A program made the position numbers and the translations under genes. Shown piece after piece: positions 15,654 to 28,167 of a stretch of DNA of 64,000 nt. The stretch is from WTFY01 sp965205275 (GTDB lineage Bacteria; Pseudomonadota; Gammaproteobacteria; UBA4575), in contig OZ242168.1 in the NCBI GenBank assembly GCA_965205275.1, forward strand, positions 1,054,001 through 1,118,000, given 5' to 3'. The number at the start of each line of letters is the position of its first letter. The first letter of the stretch is position 1. The notes under the pieces were generated by a model. The model was not told the DNA's origin and ran no database searches. It worked only from the letters and a program-made list of their open reading frames with translations.

Positions 15654-15881
15654 TTATTTGGTCTTTTTCACAATTAAATGCCAAACCCCGTTTTCTTCAA
15701 AACTGTCCAGCATTTCGTGGCCCACTTTATTAATCCATTCCGGAATATCATTCGCAGAGCCTTTGTCTGTAGACAATATCTCCAGTTCATCGCCTACTGC
15801 TGCCATCTTCATCTGTCCAATGAGTTCCATTAACGGACCTGGACAAAATGTGTTTTTCGCATCAACCAGTTTTCTTTCCAC
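15654..15881 (-). CDS. TusA-family sulfur carrier
   Basis: A 75-residue TusA-like protein. The conserved Cys13 in 'NTFCPGPLMEL' is the persulfide carrier site; after it come an amphipathic helix and the 'GDELEILSTDKGSANDIPEW' strand-turn typical of the fold. TusA proteins pass sulfane sulfur between partners in tRNA thiolation, molybdopterin synthesis or sulfur oxidation. The gene lies 18 bases downstream of the dsrE-like gene and is followed by the flavoprotein, so the role is more likely in sulfur oxidation or sulfane-sulfur handling than in tRNA modification. It is cytoplasmic. Confidence 0.88.
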   Translation of the reverse strand: MERKLVDAKNTFCPGPLMELIGQMKMAAVGDELEILSTDKGSANDIPEWINKVGHEMLDSFEENGVWHLIVKKTK

Positions 15882-15899
15882 TGCGTCTTTTCCTTTGAA

Positions 15900-16298
15900 C
15901 TAAAAATTCCAAACCTGACCTTCTGATGCATCACTTAAAAATGTAGTTAGCCCCAAAGGCTCAGAGATATAGGCTTCCAGGTCGTTCTGACCAATCCCCA
16001 GTATATCAACTGCCATTGAGCAAGGGAAAATTTTTGCGTCACCGTACTCTACAGCCTGTTGAAATAATTCTTTGAAATCGGGGGCATTTTTTTCTTCTAT
16101 CAGCGTACCCATTGGTCCTTCGGGCGTTGCATGTCCAGCAGTGTCTTTAATAAAAAAATTCAATGAATTCATGGACAGAAATACTGTGACGTCATTGCCG
16201 CTTACAGCACCCACCGATGCAACCATGGCAGCCATTTGCAGCTGCTCCCGTTTGTTCGAAGTTACCATTACACTTATTTTTTCAGACGGCATACCCAC
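15900..16298 (-). CDS. DsrE/DsrF-like sulfurtransferase subunit
   Basis: A 132-residue DsrE-family protein. The Rossmann-like start 'ISVMVTSNKREQLQMAAMVA' and the strand 'NDVTVFLSMNSLNFFI' match the family, and Cys93 in 'IFPCSMAVDILG' is the position of the active, persulfide-forming cysteine. DsrE proteins trade sulfur with TusA in sulfur-oxidising bacteria. As the first gene in the operon, followed by tusA 18 bases on, it is likely to be the direct sulfur partner. The start could also be the in-frame ATG two codons downstream. Confidence 0.85.
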   Translation of the reverse strand: MGMPSEKISVMVTSNKREQLQMAAMVASVGAVSGNDVTVFLSMNSLNFFIKDTAGHATPEGPMGTLIEEKNAPDFKELFQQAVEYGDAKIFPCSMAVDILGIGQNDLEAYISEPLGLTTFLSDASEGQVWNF

Positions 16299-16421
16299 CT
16301 CTCTAATCAGATGTTTTGTTTAGTAAAATATGACCTCAGTGCCCCGAGATCTTAAGCGTGAATTTTCAGGTCACCGGCGGCAAGCAATCCCCTGATACAA
16401 AAGCTTTCCTTTCCAAGCAGG

Positions 16422-16619
16422 CTATACATGAGGTTCACTTTCAAGTGGCTTTCGCTGAAAACGCCTGCCACAGTAGTAACAGACCACATTATTTTTCTTG
16501 CCAAACGGCAGATATACCAAAGGGTGTCCCGATATCCCTCCGCCATCACATGCTATTTCCTTATCTTTAGCATCAACCTGTATGGTTTTCGTAACTGATA
16601 TTCGCTTTATAGGCACCAT
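16422..16619 (-). CDS. Zinc-finger domain protein (zf-CHCC type)
   Basis: A 65-residue protein. The middle reads 'ACDGGGISGHPLVYLPF', a short lysine loop, then 'VVCYYCGRRF'. The Cys, His, Cys, Cys set matches the zf-CHCC domain, which is found in a mitochondrial complex I subunit and in small proteobacterial proteins. One zinc ion is likely bound. The function of the bacterial single-domain form is not known. The gene is between the hisI gene and the dsrE operon on the same strand; about 120 bases separate it from dsrE. Confidence 0.75.
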   Translation of the reverse strand: MVPIKRISVTKTIQVDAKDKEIACDGGGISGHPLVYLPFGKKNNVVCYYCGRRFQRKPLESEPHV

Positions 16620-16688
16620 TAATATTGATTCGTTTCAGCTGTTTAATGAGCAGAGTGCTTCTGTTTTATCGATTACACATAGCTAAAA

Positions 16689-17174
16689 TTATAATTTGGT
16701 AGGGTTGGGTGCATCCCCATAGATTTCTTCCGGATCAAATACCTTTCCATATTCCTTGAATTCCAGTTCTATCGGCATGTCATCCGGCTTGTCACCTGTT
16801 TTAACCGCACGATAAAAACAGGAACGATAGCCCACATGACAACTTGCGTCACCCTCTACATCCACTCGCAACCACACTGCATCCTGATCATCATCAATAC
16901 GCAACTCAACGATTTTTTGTATAAGCCCGCTGGTTGCTCCCTTGTGCCACAAACACTTCCGACTGCGACTCCAATAATAAGCCTCGCCTGCTTCTATGGT
17001 TTTCTCTAATGCCTCTGCATTCATATAGCCAAGCATCAATAACTCACCCGATTCAGCATCTGTGGTTACAGCCGGAATCAAGCCCTGCTCATCAAACTTC
17101 GGTGCAAGAATCCTTCCCTCTTCCACTTCTTCTACTAATTCCCGTTTACCAAACCATTTAAAATGCGCAGACAT
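16689..17174 (-). CDS. hisI: Phosphoribosyl-AMP cyclohydrolase
   Basis: A 161-residue HisI, the third step of histidine synthesis (ring opening of phosphoribosyl-AMP). The metal site is visible in 'RSRKCLWHKGATSG', the Asp-rich 'DDDQDAVWLRVDVEGDASCH' and 'GYRSCFYR'. It is a stand-alone enzyme without the HisE pyrophosphohydrolase domain, and it is somewhat longer than usual because of a C-terminal tail of about 30 residues. It is separate from other his genes in this window, a typical arrangement in many proteobacteria. Confidence 0.92.
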   Translation of the reverse strand: MSAHFKWFGKRELVEEVEEGRILAPKFDEQGLIPAVTTDAESGELLMLGYMNAEALEKTIEAGEAYYWSRSRKCLWHKGATSGLIQKIVELRIDDDQDAVWLRVDVEGDASCHVGYRSCFYRAVKTGDKPDDMPIELEFKEYGKVFDPEEIYGDAPNPTKL

Positions 17175-17267
17175 GGTAATATATATTTACCTGATTCCAG
17201 GCCATTCGGTTAAGCGGATCATACAGAAGCAAGTTATAGAGACACATATTTCCTTCTCAGCGAACAA

Positions 17268-18365
17268 ATGTACCAGAATATCCACTCATACACCGGTATA
17301 TTTGTTGAGAATATTCCATTGATAGACGTACGTGCACCTGTAGAATTTGAGCGCGGCGCTTTCCCGGCTGCGAAAAACCTGCCTATCATGGACAACCAGC
17401 AGCGTGAAACGATTGGAATCTGTTACAAGCAACAAGGCAGGCAGGATGCCATCAGGAAAGGCCATGAACTGGTTCAAAAAGAGATACGTGAGGCGCGCAT
17501 TTCGGCATGGGTTGAGTTTGCCAACCGAAACCCTAACGGTTCTCTTTATTGCTTTCGCGGCGGTCTTCGTTCACAAATTGCCCAGCAATGGATGCATGAA
17601 GCAGGTACTGATTTTCCTGTCATATCTGGTGGCTACAAGGCTTTACGTGCCTTTCTTTTGGCCGAACTGGATGCCATCAAGCAATACAGATTAACACTGG
17701 TCGGCGGTAAAACCGGAAGCGGTAAAACCATTCTGGTGAACAGCCTGAAACAGGGCATTGATTTGGAAGCTGCGGCATACCACAGAGGTTCAAGTTTCGG
17801 GCGGCATGCAAAAAACCAGAACTCTCAAATTAATTTTGAAAATATCCTGGCAATTGATTTTTTGAAATTAAGGTATAAGCAGGTCCAGTCCATCGTATTG
17901 GAAGATGAAGCACGCACAATTGGAAAAGTGGGTATACCCAAATTATTATTTGAAAAGATGCGCCAGTCTGCAATTGTAGTGATTGAGGAACCTTATGAGG
18001 CAAGATTGGAGCGGCTGATCAAGGAATATGTAGTGGATATGCACTCGGAGTTCAGAAACCTGAATGCCGGAAGTGATGGCTTTGACGCCTTTTCTGCCTA
18101 CCTGCTTGACAGTCTGGACAGAATCAGAAAAAGACTGGGTCCTGCCCGGTATCAGGGGATTCGCAACACCATGCAACAAGCGCTTGACTTGCATGCAAAA
18201 ACCGGTGATATGCGAAAGCACTATGACTGGCTGGCTTCAGTACTGAATAATTACTATGACCCGATGTATGAAGACCAACTGCGACAACGCAATGACTTTA
18301 TTTGTTTCCGCGGTAACTATAACGCCTGCCATGAATATCTGATGCATGTGTCAACGGCAATGTAA
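17268..18365 (+). CDS. selU: tRNA 2-selenouridine synthase
   Basis: A 365-residue SelU (MnmH, YbbB). It swaps sulfur for selenium at wobble 2-thiouridine of tRNAs, using selenophosphate. The N-terminal rhodanese domain begins 'PLIDVRAPVEFERGAFPAA' and carries the catalytic Cys in 'LYCFRGGLRSQIA'. A P-loop 'GGKTGSGKT' follows near residue 145, then the C-terminal domain. Length is standard. SelU needs SelD for selenophosphate, which is not in this window. The gene is on the plus strand, apart from neighbours, and ends just before the rRNA-operon terminator. Confidence 0.93.
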   Translation: MYQNIHSYTGIFVENIPLIDVRAPVEFERGAFPAAKNLPIMDNQQRETIGICYKQQGRQDAIRKGHELVQKEIREARISAWVEFANRNPNGSLYCFRGGLRSQIAQQWMHEAGTDFPVISGGYKALRAFLLAELDAIKQYRLTLVGGKTGSGKTILVNSLKQGIDLEAAAYHRGSSFGRHAKNQNSQINFENILAIDFLKLRYKQVQSIVLEDEARTIGKVGIPKLLFEKMRQSAIVVIEEPYEARLERLIKEYVVDMHSEFRNLNAGSDGFDAFSAYLLDSLDRIRKRLGPARYQGIRNTMQQALDLHAKTGDMRKHYDWLASVLNNYYDPMYEDQLRQRNDFICFRGNYNACHEYLMHVSTAM

Positions 18366-18428
18366 TACTACCCGGCGACCCGCCTGATTGTGCTGGCCCT
18401 GTGTAAAAAATATACAATACCCAATAAA

Positions 18429-18460
18429 AAAGCCCCGTTCTCATCAGAGAACGGGGCTTT
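18429..18460 (-). terminator. Terminator of the rRNA operon (bidirectional)
   Basis: AAAGCCCCGTTCTC (18429-18442) and GAGAACGGGGCTTT (18447-18460) form a 14-bp stem with a four-base loop. A T run follows on the minus strand. It terminates the rrn transcript after 5S and could also stop selU transcripts coming from the other side. Confidence 0.9.
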
Positions 18461-18467
18461 AAATAAA

Positions 18468-18587
18468 CGCCTGACAGTGTCCTACTCTCACACGGGGAGA
18501 CCCCGCACTACCATCGGCGATACGCCGTTTCACTGCCGAGTTCGGGATGGGATCGGGTGGTATCAAGCGCTCTGTTGCCGCCAGGCA
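18468..18587 (-). rRNA. rrf: 5S ribosomal RNA
   Basis: About 120 nt on the minus strand, starting TGCCTGGCGGC and ending TGTCAGGCG. The ends pair as expected, and the conserved 'CCCATCCCGAACTCGGCAGTG' type core is present. It is the last gene of the operon before the terminator. End positions are approximate by a few bases. Confidence 0.95.
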
Positions 18588-18662
18588 AACCGAATTATAT
18601 GGAATTCAACTAGACAAACATTCAAAGTTTTGCTTGCTTCACTCAATATGCTTGAGTGTTAT

Positions 18663-21611
<2,949 letters not shown>

Positions 21612-21911
21612 TATAACCTCAAACACCCTCACTTGGTCCTGCCAACAAAAACCGGGGTCAGCATCTACTGTCACCGTCCTTGCTCCTGTCAAAATTCCCT
21701 TCGTGAAGACAACAACCTGGGTTGCCGCATTGAGGTTTTATGTTATGAATAAACAAAACTTGAGATAAAACTTTTTTAGTGATTTATCTATCGCCTAGTT
21801 GATTTCCAAATTGTCAAAAAACGCTCTGGACATGTATTCCAGAGTTCTGGTAATCGCTATCAATCAGTACTTTTAATACCACAATTAACAACGAAAAACC
21901 ATCATAAAAAC

Positions 21912-21987
21912 TGGTGGAGCTACGCGGGATCGAACCGCGGACCTCCTGCGTGCAAAGCAGGCGCTCTCCCTGCTGAGCTATAGCCCC
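21912..21987 (-). tRNA. tRNA-Ala (anticodon TGC)
   Basis: 76 nt with encoded CCA. The anticodon arm reads CCTGCTTTGCACGCAGG with TGC, and the acceptor GGGGCTA pairs with TAGCTCC (with a wobble). It lies in the 16S-23S spacer after tRNA-Ile, as usual. Confidence 0.96.
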
Positions 21988-22096
21988 TTGTAACTCTGTA
22001 AGAAAATCTTTTACTTACGCTTCAGGCCAGGGAAATAAATTGTGAACTACAGTCCCAAATACATAAGCAGCCATCCACACAAAATGAAACACAAAG

Positions 22097-22173
<77 letters not shown>

Positions 22174-22354
22174 AGAACTCCGTATACAAACCATACCAAG
22201 CATATCTGGATCTTGCACTCTACGGAAACCGGCCTACCCTGCATAATCCACAGCAGCCAACTCCCCGATCCCAATCCATGCATACAAAATACATAGGGGA
22301 TAAATTCGACACGCAGAATGAGTTATTCCGCTGTATATCTGGCTTATCTAGATT

Positions 22355-24075
<1,721 letters not shown>

Positions 24076-24133
24076 ATCTTGATTTCCATTTTGTAAAAAA
24101 ACAACTCCGGTACAATGCCGTGAGCGAACGTTC

Positions 24134-24163
24134 AGTATACGCCTTTACAACTGTTTCTGTCAA
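24134..24163 (-). promoter_or_regulatory. rrn promoter P2
   Basis: -35 TTGACA (24158-24163) and -10 TATACT (24134-24139) with an 18-bp spacer on the minus strand. It is about 190 bp upstream of 16S, downstream of P1, as in other gammaproteobacterial rrn operons. Confidence 0.7.
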
Positions 24164-24234
24164 AATCGGGGCACATACCTGCAATCAAACCCGCTACTTT
24201 ATATTTGGAAATATATAGGGCTTGTGCGGCGTGC

Positions 24235-24262
24235 ATTATAGGGGGCTGTAGGCTCCCGTCAA
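24235..24262 (-). promoter_or_regulatory. rrn promoter P1
   Basis: -35 TTGACG (24257-24262), 16-bp spacer, -10 TATAAT (24235-24240), then a GC-rich discriminator GCACGCC, as in stringently controlled rRNA promoters. An IS (24268-25448) lies five bases upstream of the -35, so the natural A/T-rich upstream element is separated from it. Confidence 0.75.
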
Positions 24263-24267
24263 GTAAA

Positions 24268-25448
24268 TGTATGGGTTCAGTACCTATGGCACTGTGGGAT
24301 CAGGCGGCCTCCAGGGTGACAAGGTACTCGTTGGGCGTTTTCCAGTCGAGTGCTGCGTGGGGGCGTTCATAGTTGTAGAAGAACTCATAGCCGGCGAGGG
24401 CGGCCTGCACCGGGTCGATGCTCAGGGGGCCATCGTAGCGTCCCCAGAACTCGATGCGGGCAGCGCGGTTGGCGCGTTCCACACAGCCGTTGTACTGGGG
24501 ATGCTTGGGCGGCAACACATGCAGCGGGATGTGCAGCGCTTCACAGGACGCCTCGAAGCCGGCCATGAACTCGCTGCCGCCGTCGACCTGGATGGAGACG
24601 AGCGGGAACGGCAGGGCCGCCAGCAGTTCGTGCAGGAAGCGGCGGGCGTGCCCGGCAGTGGCCCGTGAGCAGGCGCGCGTGACCATGAACTTCGACACCG
24701 GGCACACGGCGCGGAACTCCTTGACGGTGTCGCCGTCTCGCACATAGGTCATGTGGTCGATCTGCATCAGCTCGCCCGGGGTACGCGCCTTCGCGCCGTA
24801 CTTCCAGCGCCGTGCCCAGCGGGCGAAGCGGCGCGGGCGCTTCGGCGCATGCCTGCCTTCGCAGAACGCGGCGGGCCGGATCACACCGCGGGCCAGCGCC
24901 CGGCTGAGGATGCGCCCGACGCTCGACACACTCAGTGCCACGCCCTCGCGCCCCAGCAGGACCTGCAGGCGCGCCTTGCCCATAAACGGGTACTTGCGGC
25001 GCAGGGCCAGCACCGCCCTCACGTCCTGCGGCGTATAGGCCGGACACCGGTGCCGCCGCGGGCGGCTCGAATGCGGCGCCAGGGCGTGCACACCGCCTGC
25101 GGCCAGGACGGCCTTCCAGCGGTACAGGGTGCGCCGGCTGATCTCCAGCTGCTCCAGGGCGCCGGCCTCGCTGCAGCCCGCCGCACGCAAGCGCTGGTAC
25201 GCCTGCAACCTGCGGTAGCGCTCACCCGCCGCCTCGGGTACGTGTTCGTCGACCTTGAAGCTCTTGTATGATCGAATACGAAGGGATTTAATGTCCATGC
25301 TCGGGTCTCCTGTTCCAGTGGCTGTGGTTGGTTCACTGGAGGATACCCGATCCGGTGCAGAGAGAGGCCACGCCTCCCTCTGCACCCCCTCATTCAGATC
25401 CCTTGCTCACGATCACTGAAAAGTGCCATAGGTGTCTGAACCTTTACA
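24268..25448 (-). mobile_element. IS481-like insertion sequence, complete
   Basis: 1181 bp with inverted ends: TGTATGGGTTCAG (24268) on one side and TGTAAAGGTTCAG (reading inward from 25448) on the other, both followed by CCTATGGCACT. It is flanked by the 5-bp duplication GTAAA (24263-24267 and 25449-25453), showing a real transposition event. One transposase is encoded on the minus strand. GC content and codon use are visibly richer than in neighbouring genes. Confidence 0.92.
24300..25298 (-). CDS. IS481-like transposase
   Basis: A 332-residue DDE transposase. The N-terminus carries helix-turn-helix segments ('EAGALEQLEISRRTLYRWK' near residue 50), and the rve-type integrase core shows Asp in 'MQIDHMTY', Asp in 'QVDGGSEF' and Glu after 'GCVERANRAAR'. 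The start at 25298 (MDIKSLRIRSY) has AGGAG upstream; a longer frame begins at 25385, but no family member needs it. It appears intact and could be active. It reads out of the IS in the same direction as the rrn operon downstream. Confidence 0.88.
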   Translation of the reverse strand: MDIKSLRIRSYKSFKVDEHVPEAAGERYRRLQAYQRLRAAGCSEAGALEQLEISRRTLYRWKAVLAAGGVHALAPHSSRPRRHRCPAYTPQDVRAVLALRRKYPFMGKARLQVLLGREGVALSVSSVGRILSRALARGVIRPAAFCEGRHAPKRPRRFARWARRWKYGAKARTPGELMQIDHMTYVRDGDTVKEFRAVCPVSKFMVTRACSRATAGHARRFLHELLAALPFPLVSIQVDGGSEFMAGFEASCEALHIPLHVLPPKHPQYNGCVERANRAARIEFWGRYDGPLSIDPVQAALAGYEFFYNYERPHAALDWKTPNEYLVTLEAA

Positions 25449-25903
25449 GTAAATGTTTTAGTTTTACTGCATGCGGGCCTGAATCAGGCAGCCTGAACTG
25501 AGTACACTGAAATATACAGAAACATAACCAAGACTTTACAGGCCAATTTATATCAGTACCATTGCTAATGGATGAATGCTCCAAATTGTTAGCTGGAATC
25601 TCAATCTTCTTAAAACAGCCCCAGGCTGCAAAAAAGATTAGGAGCATTCACCCCAACACATTGCACTCTACAGGGAGGATAAAGGGAGCCAACTTCAGCA
25701 TGCAGGGTATTGCATAAAAGGGGTTTGCTGGGCGGGTACTAAACCCAGTACCGAAAGGATACACCGTTGGCTGCCTCATCCAGGCATTCAAGCGATGATG
25801 CCTTCGAGTACGCTGACCAAGCAGCATAACCCTCCCGATTCAGGCTCACACATGCTGCGCCGGTACACTTGGACCGATTGTATAACCCCCAGAAAACAAC
25901 ATT
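25449..25903. other. Intergenic stretch with displaced rrn UP-like element
   Basis: The first 25 bases (25449-25473), read on the minus strand, are A/T-rich (AGTAAAACTAAAACATTTAC) and stood directly upstream of the rrn P1 -35 before the IS landed. The rest has no convincing gene; a 67-codon minus frame at 25444-25647 ends inside the IS tip and is weak. The promoter of the plus-strand gene at 25904 must lie near 25850-25900. Confidence 0.55.
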
Positions 25904-26569
25904 ATGAATAAAGTAAAAGCCTATGTTTTTAATGCCTATGGAGCATTATTGGACACCTATCTCCCTTTCGAGAAGTATCGTGATGAATTGGGGGAAAATG
26001 CCTTGATTGTTTATAAACTGTGGCGTTCCAAACGTCTGCAGTACTCATCTCAGCTAAGCTTAATGAATCAATACACAAGCTATGAAAAGGTCCGCAAATA
26101 TGCGCTTGACTTTGCTTGTACTGTGTATGGCATAGATGACGGGGACATCAAGAAAAAAATCCTGAAAGCGCATTCCGAGCTGACCTGTTATCCGGATGTC
26201 AAGGAAGTACTGACTTCGCTAAAAGAGGCCGGCATGCGAACGGCTGTCCTTTCAAATGGGTCACCACAAAAATTAAGCTCAGCATTAAAGCATGCCGGTA
26301 TCAGCAGTCAATTGGACGGCGTGTACTCAACAGAGCAGGTTCATTCCTATAAACCTTCTCCTGCCGTATATGAATTTGTTGAAGAACAGCTTGGTCTGCC
26401 GCGTAGTAAAATTTGTTTCGTATCCTCTAATTCCTGGGATATTGCAGGGGCAGCTTCATATGGTTTCAACTCGGTTTGGATTAACCGATACAACCGGACC
26501 CCCGAGCACCTTCCTTACAAGGCAGACCGTGAAATCAAGGATTTGTCTGAATTACTGCCTCTGGAATGA
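25904..26569 (+). CDS. Haloacid dehalogenase type II family protein, nucleophile replaced
   Basis: A 221-residue HAD hydrolase of the L-2-haloacid dehalogenase type. Supporting motifs are 'KLWRSKRLQYSSQLSLM' (substrate Arg region), 'VLSNGSP' (motif II), 'YKPSPAVYEFV' (Lys of motif III) and 'FVSSNSWDIAGA' (Ser, Asn, Asp of motif IV). Motif I, however, reads 'VFNAYGALLD', where active members have 'FDxYGTLFD': the nucleophilic Asp is Asn10 (codon AAT, 25931-25933) and the Thr is Ala14. The enzyme may be inactive, changed in function or a binding protein. A sequencing error (GAT to AAT) is the alternative. Confidence 0.85.
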   Translation: MNKVKAYVFNAYGALLDTYLPFEKYRDELGENALIVYKLWRSKRLQYSSQLSLMNQYTSYEKVRKYALDFACTVYGIDDGDIKKKILKAHSELTCYPDVKEVLTSLKEAGMRTAVLSNGSPQKLSSALKHAGISSQLDGVYSTEQVHSYKPSPAVYEFVEEQLGLPRSKICFVSSNSWDIAGAASYGFNSVWINRYNRTPEHLPYKADREIKDLSELLPLE

Positions 26570-26794
26570 GGGAGTCAACTAGTTAAGCTTCTGGGCCAGC
26601 AGGCAAAGGCACTACGGTGCCCGTTTGTGCAGAAAAACATTCTCACTCACGCCCCCGAGTAGCAATGCGTGCCCCAAAGTCTTTATCTGTCTGGTTTTCA
26701 TGCTTACCGGACCTAAAAATATGGCCTCCGGCATAGTCTTCAGTAACGCGTGTGTACCGCCATTGACGGCAATATTCAGCTCTTTGACATAAGG
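26570..26794 (-). pseudogene. Possible universal-stress-protein remnant
   Basis: A minus-strand frame without a start gives 'HALLLGGVSENVFLHKRAP', which resembles the end of UspA-like domains ('LGSVSEYVLRHAPCPVLVV'). A frame change just after it gives 'TVVPLPAGPEA' before a stop. The stretch lies between tyrS (downstream neighbour) and the HAD gene. I treat it as a likely decayed C-terminus, with low confidence. Confidence 0.3.
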
Positions 26795-27994
26795 CTAGTT
26801 CAGGTTTATTTTTACAAATTTGCGTTTTCCAACCTGAAATACACCTGAAGTCCCTACATGCAAAACCAGTCTGGCATCCTCTATTTTGGTTCCATCAATT
26901 TTCACTGCGCCCTGTTTAATCATGCGTATTGCTTCTGAAGTGCTGGTTACCATGCCTGCCTCTTTTAAAAGATTTCTGATTGGAATCTTGCCGTCTGCAC
27001 AGCGGATGCTTTTTTCCGGTATCTCATCGGGTATGGTACTTTTTTGAAAACGCTGGATAAAATCTGCTTGCGCTGTGCCTGCCGCTTTTGTTCCATGAAA
27101 GCGTTCGGTAATTTCAGTAGCCAGCGTGAATTTGATATCTCCCGGGTTTGCGCCTTTTCTTACATCTTCCTCAAGTGCCTGAATCTCACCTGCCGAACGA
27201 AAGCTTAACAACTCAAAATACCGCCACATTTTTTCATCATCAATGCTCATAATCTTGCCGAACATTTGATTGGGCGCTTCGGTAATACCGATACAGTTCT
27301 CCAGAGACTTGGACATCTTGTCAGGACCCTGGGTCACGCCTTCCAGGATGGGCATGGTCATAATGACCTGGGGTTCCTGGCCGTGTTCCTTTTGTATTTC
27401 ACGACCCACCAGCAGATTGAATTTCTGATCGGTACCACCGAGTTCCACATCCGCTTTCAACACCACAGAATCATAGCCCTGGAGCAGAGGATACAGAAAC
27501 TCATGTATGGCAATCCCCTTTCCTGATTTGTATCGTTTATCAAAATCCTTGCGCTCCAGCATACGTGCAACTGTGTATTTTGCTGCAAGACGAACCAGAT
27601 CTGCAGCACTTCGCTGCCCCATCCAGGCTGAATTGAACTCAATCACGGTTTTATCCGGGTCGAGAATTTTGTAAATCTGTTCATGATAGGTTTCGGCATT
27701 TTGTTGAACCTGTTCACGAGTAAGCGGTTTTCGCATTGCGCTTCTGCCAGTCGGGTCTCCGATCATGCCGGTGAAATCACCAATCAGGAATATGATTTCA
27801 TGGCCTGCCTGTTGAAACTGGCGCAATTTATTGATAAGTACAGTGTGGCCAAGGTGTAAGTCGGGAGCTGTAGGGTCAAAGCCCGCCTTCACCCGCAATG
27901 GCTTGCCTCTTGCCAGCTTGGACTTCAACTCCTCAAGCAGCAAGACATCTTCGGCCCCGCGAACCAGTTCATCAATAGATGTTTTTTCAAGCAT
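26795..27994 (-). CDS. tyrS: Tyrosyl-tRNA synthetase
   Basis: A 399-residue class I synthetase charging tRNA-Tyr. The HIGH motif is in 'PDLHLGHTVLINKL', and the KMSKS motif in 'GPDKMSKSLENC'. The C-terminal S4 RNA-binding domain closes the protein ('RNLLKEAGMVTS..VKIDG'). Length fits the TyrS type of many gammaproteobacteria. It is divergent from mepM, with about 170 bases between them. The neighbours tyrS-mepM-anmK are a known gammaproteobacterial order. Confidence 0.95.
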   Translation of the reverse strand: MLEKTSIDELVRGAEDVLLLEELKSKLARGKPLRVKAGFDPTAPDLHLGHTVLINKLRQFQQAGHEIIFLIGDFTGMIGDPTGRSAMRKPLTREQVQQNAETYHEQIYKILDPDKTVIEFNSAWMGQRSAADLVRLAAKYTVARMLERKDFDKRYKSGKGIAIHEFLYPLLQGYDSVVLKADVELGGTDQKFNLLVGREIQKEHGQEPQVIMTMPILEGVTQGPDKMSKSLENCIGITEAPNQMFGKIMSIDDEKMWRYFELLSFRSAGEIQALEEDVRKGANPGDIKFTLATEITERFHGTKAAGTAQADFIQRFQKSTIPDEIPEKSIRCADGKIPIRNLLKEAGMVTSTSEAIRMIKQGAVKIDGTKIEDARLVLHVGTSGVFQVGKRKFVKINLN

Positions 27995-28167
27995 TTTTTA
28001 ACGATTACCCAGGGTAACTGAATTGATCAGGCTGCCCTGACTTTAAATGATCAACCAATTTTGCTAAATTCTATCGGGTTCAAGGAAAACAGGGGTGTCA
28101 TTTTATGCCAAAAGTTGGGATAACTCTTGTGGATTTTAAGCTCTTGGTTGAAGGTGAATTTTAAAAT

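Noticed and set aside
25444..25647. A 67-codon minus frame starting MLLIFFAAWGC, resembling a short lipoprotein signal.
   Set aside because: The frame ends only because of a stop in the IS tip, the rest has no homology I can see, and the lipobox is poor. It may be a fragment, but the evidence is thin.
25640..25900. A structured small RNA such as SRP RNA, because of paired G/C blocks.
   Set aside because: None of the conserved cores of SRP RNA, 6S RNA, tmRNA or RNase P RNA can be found.
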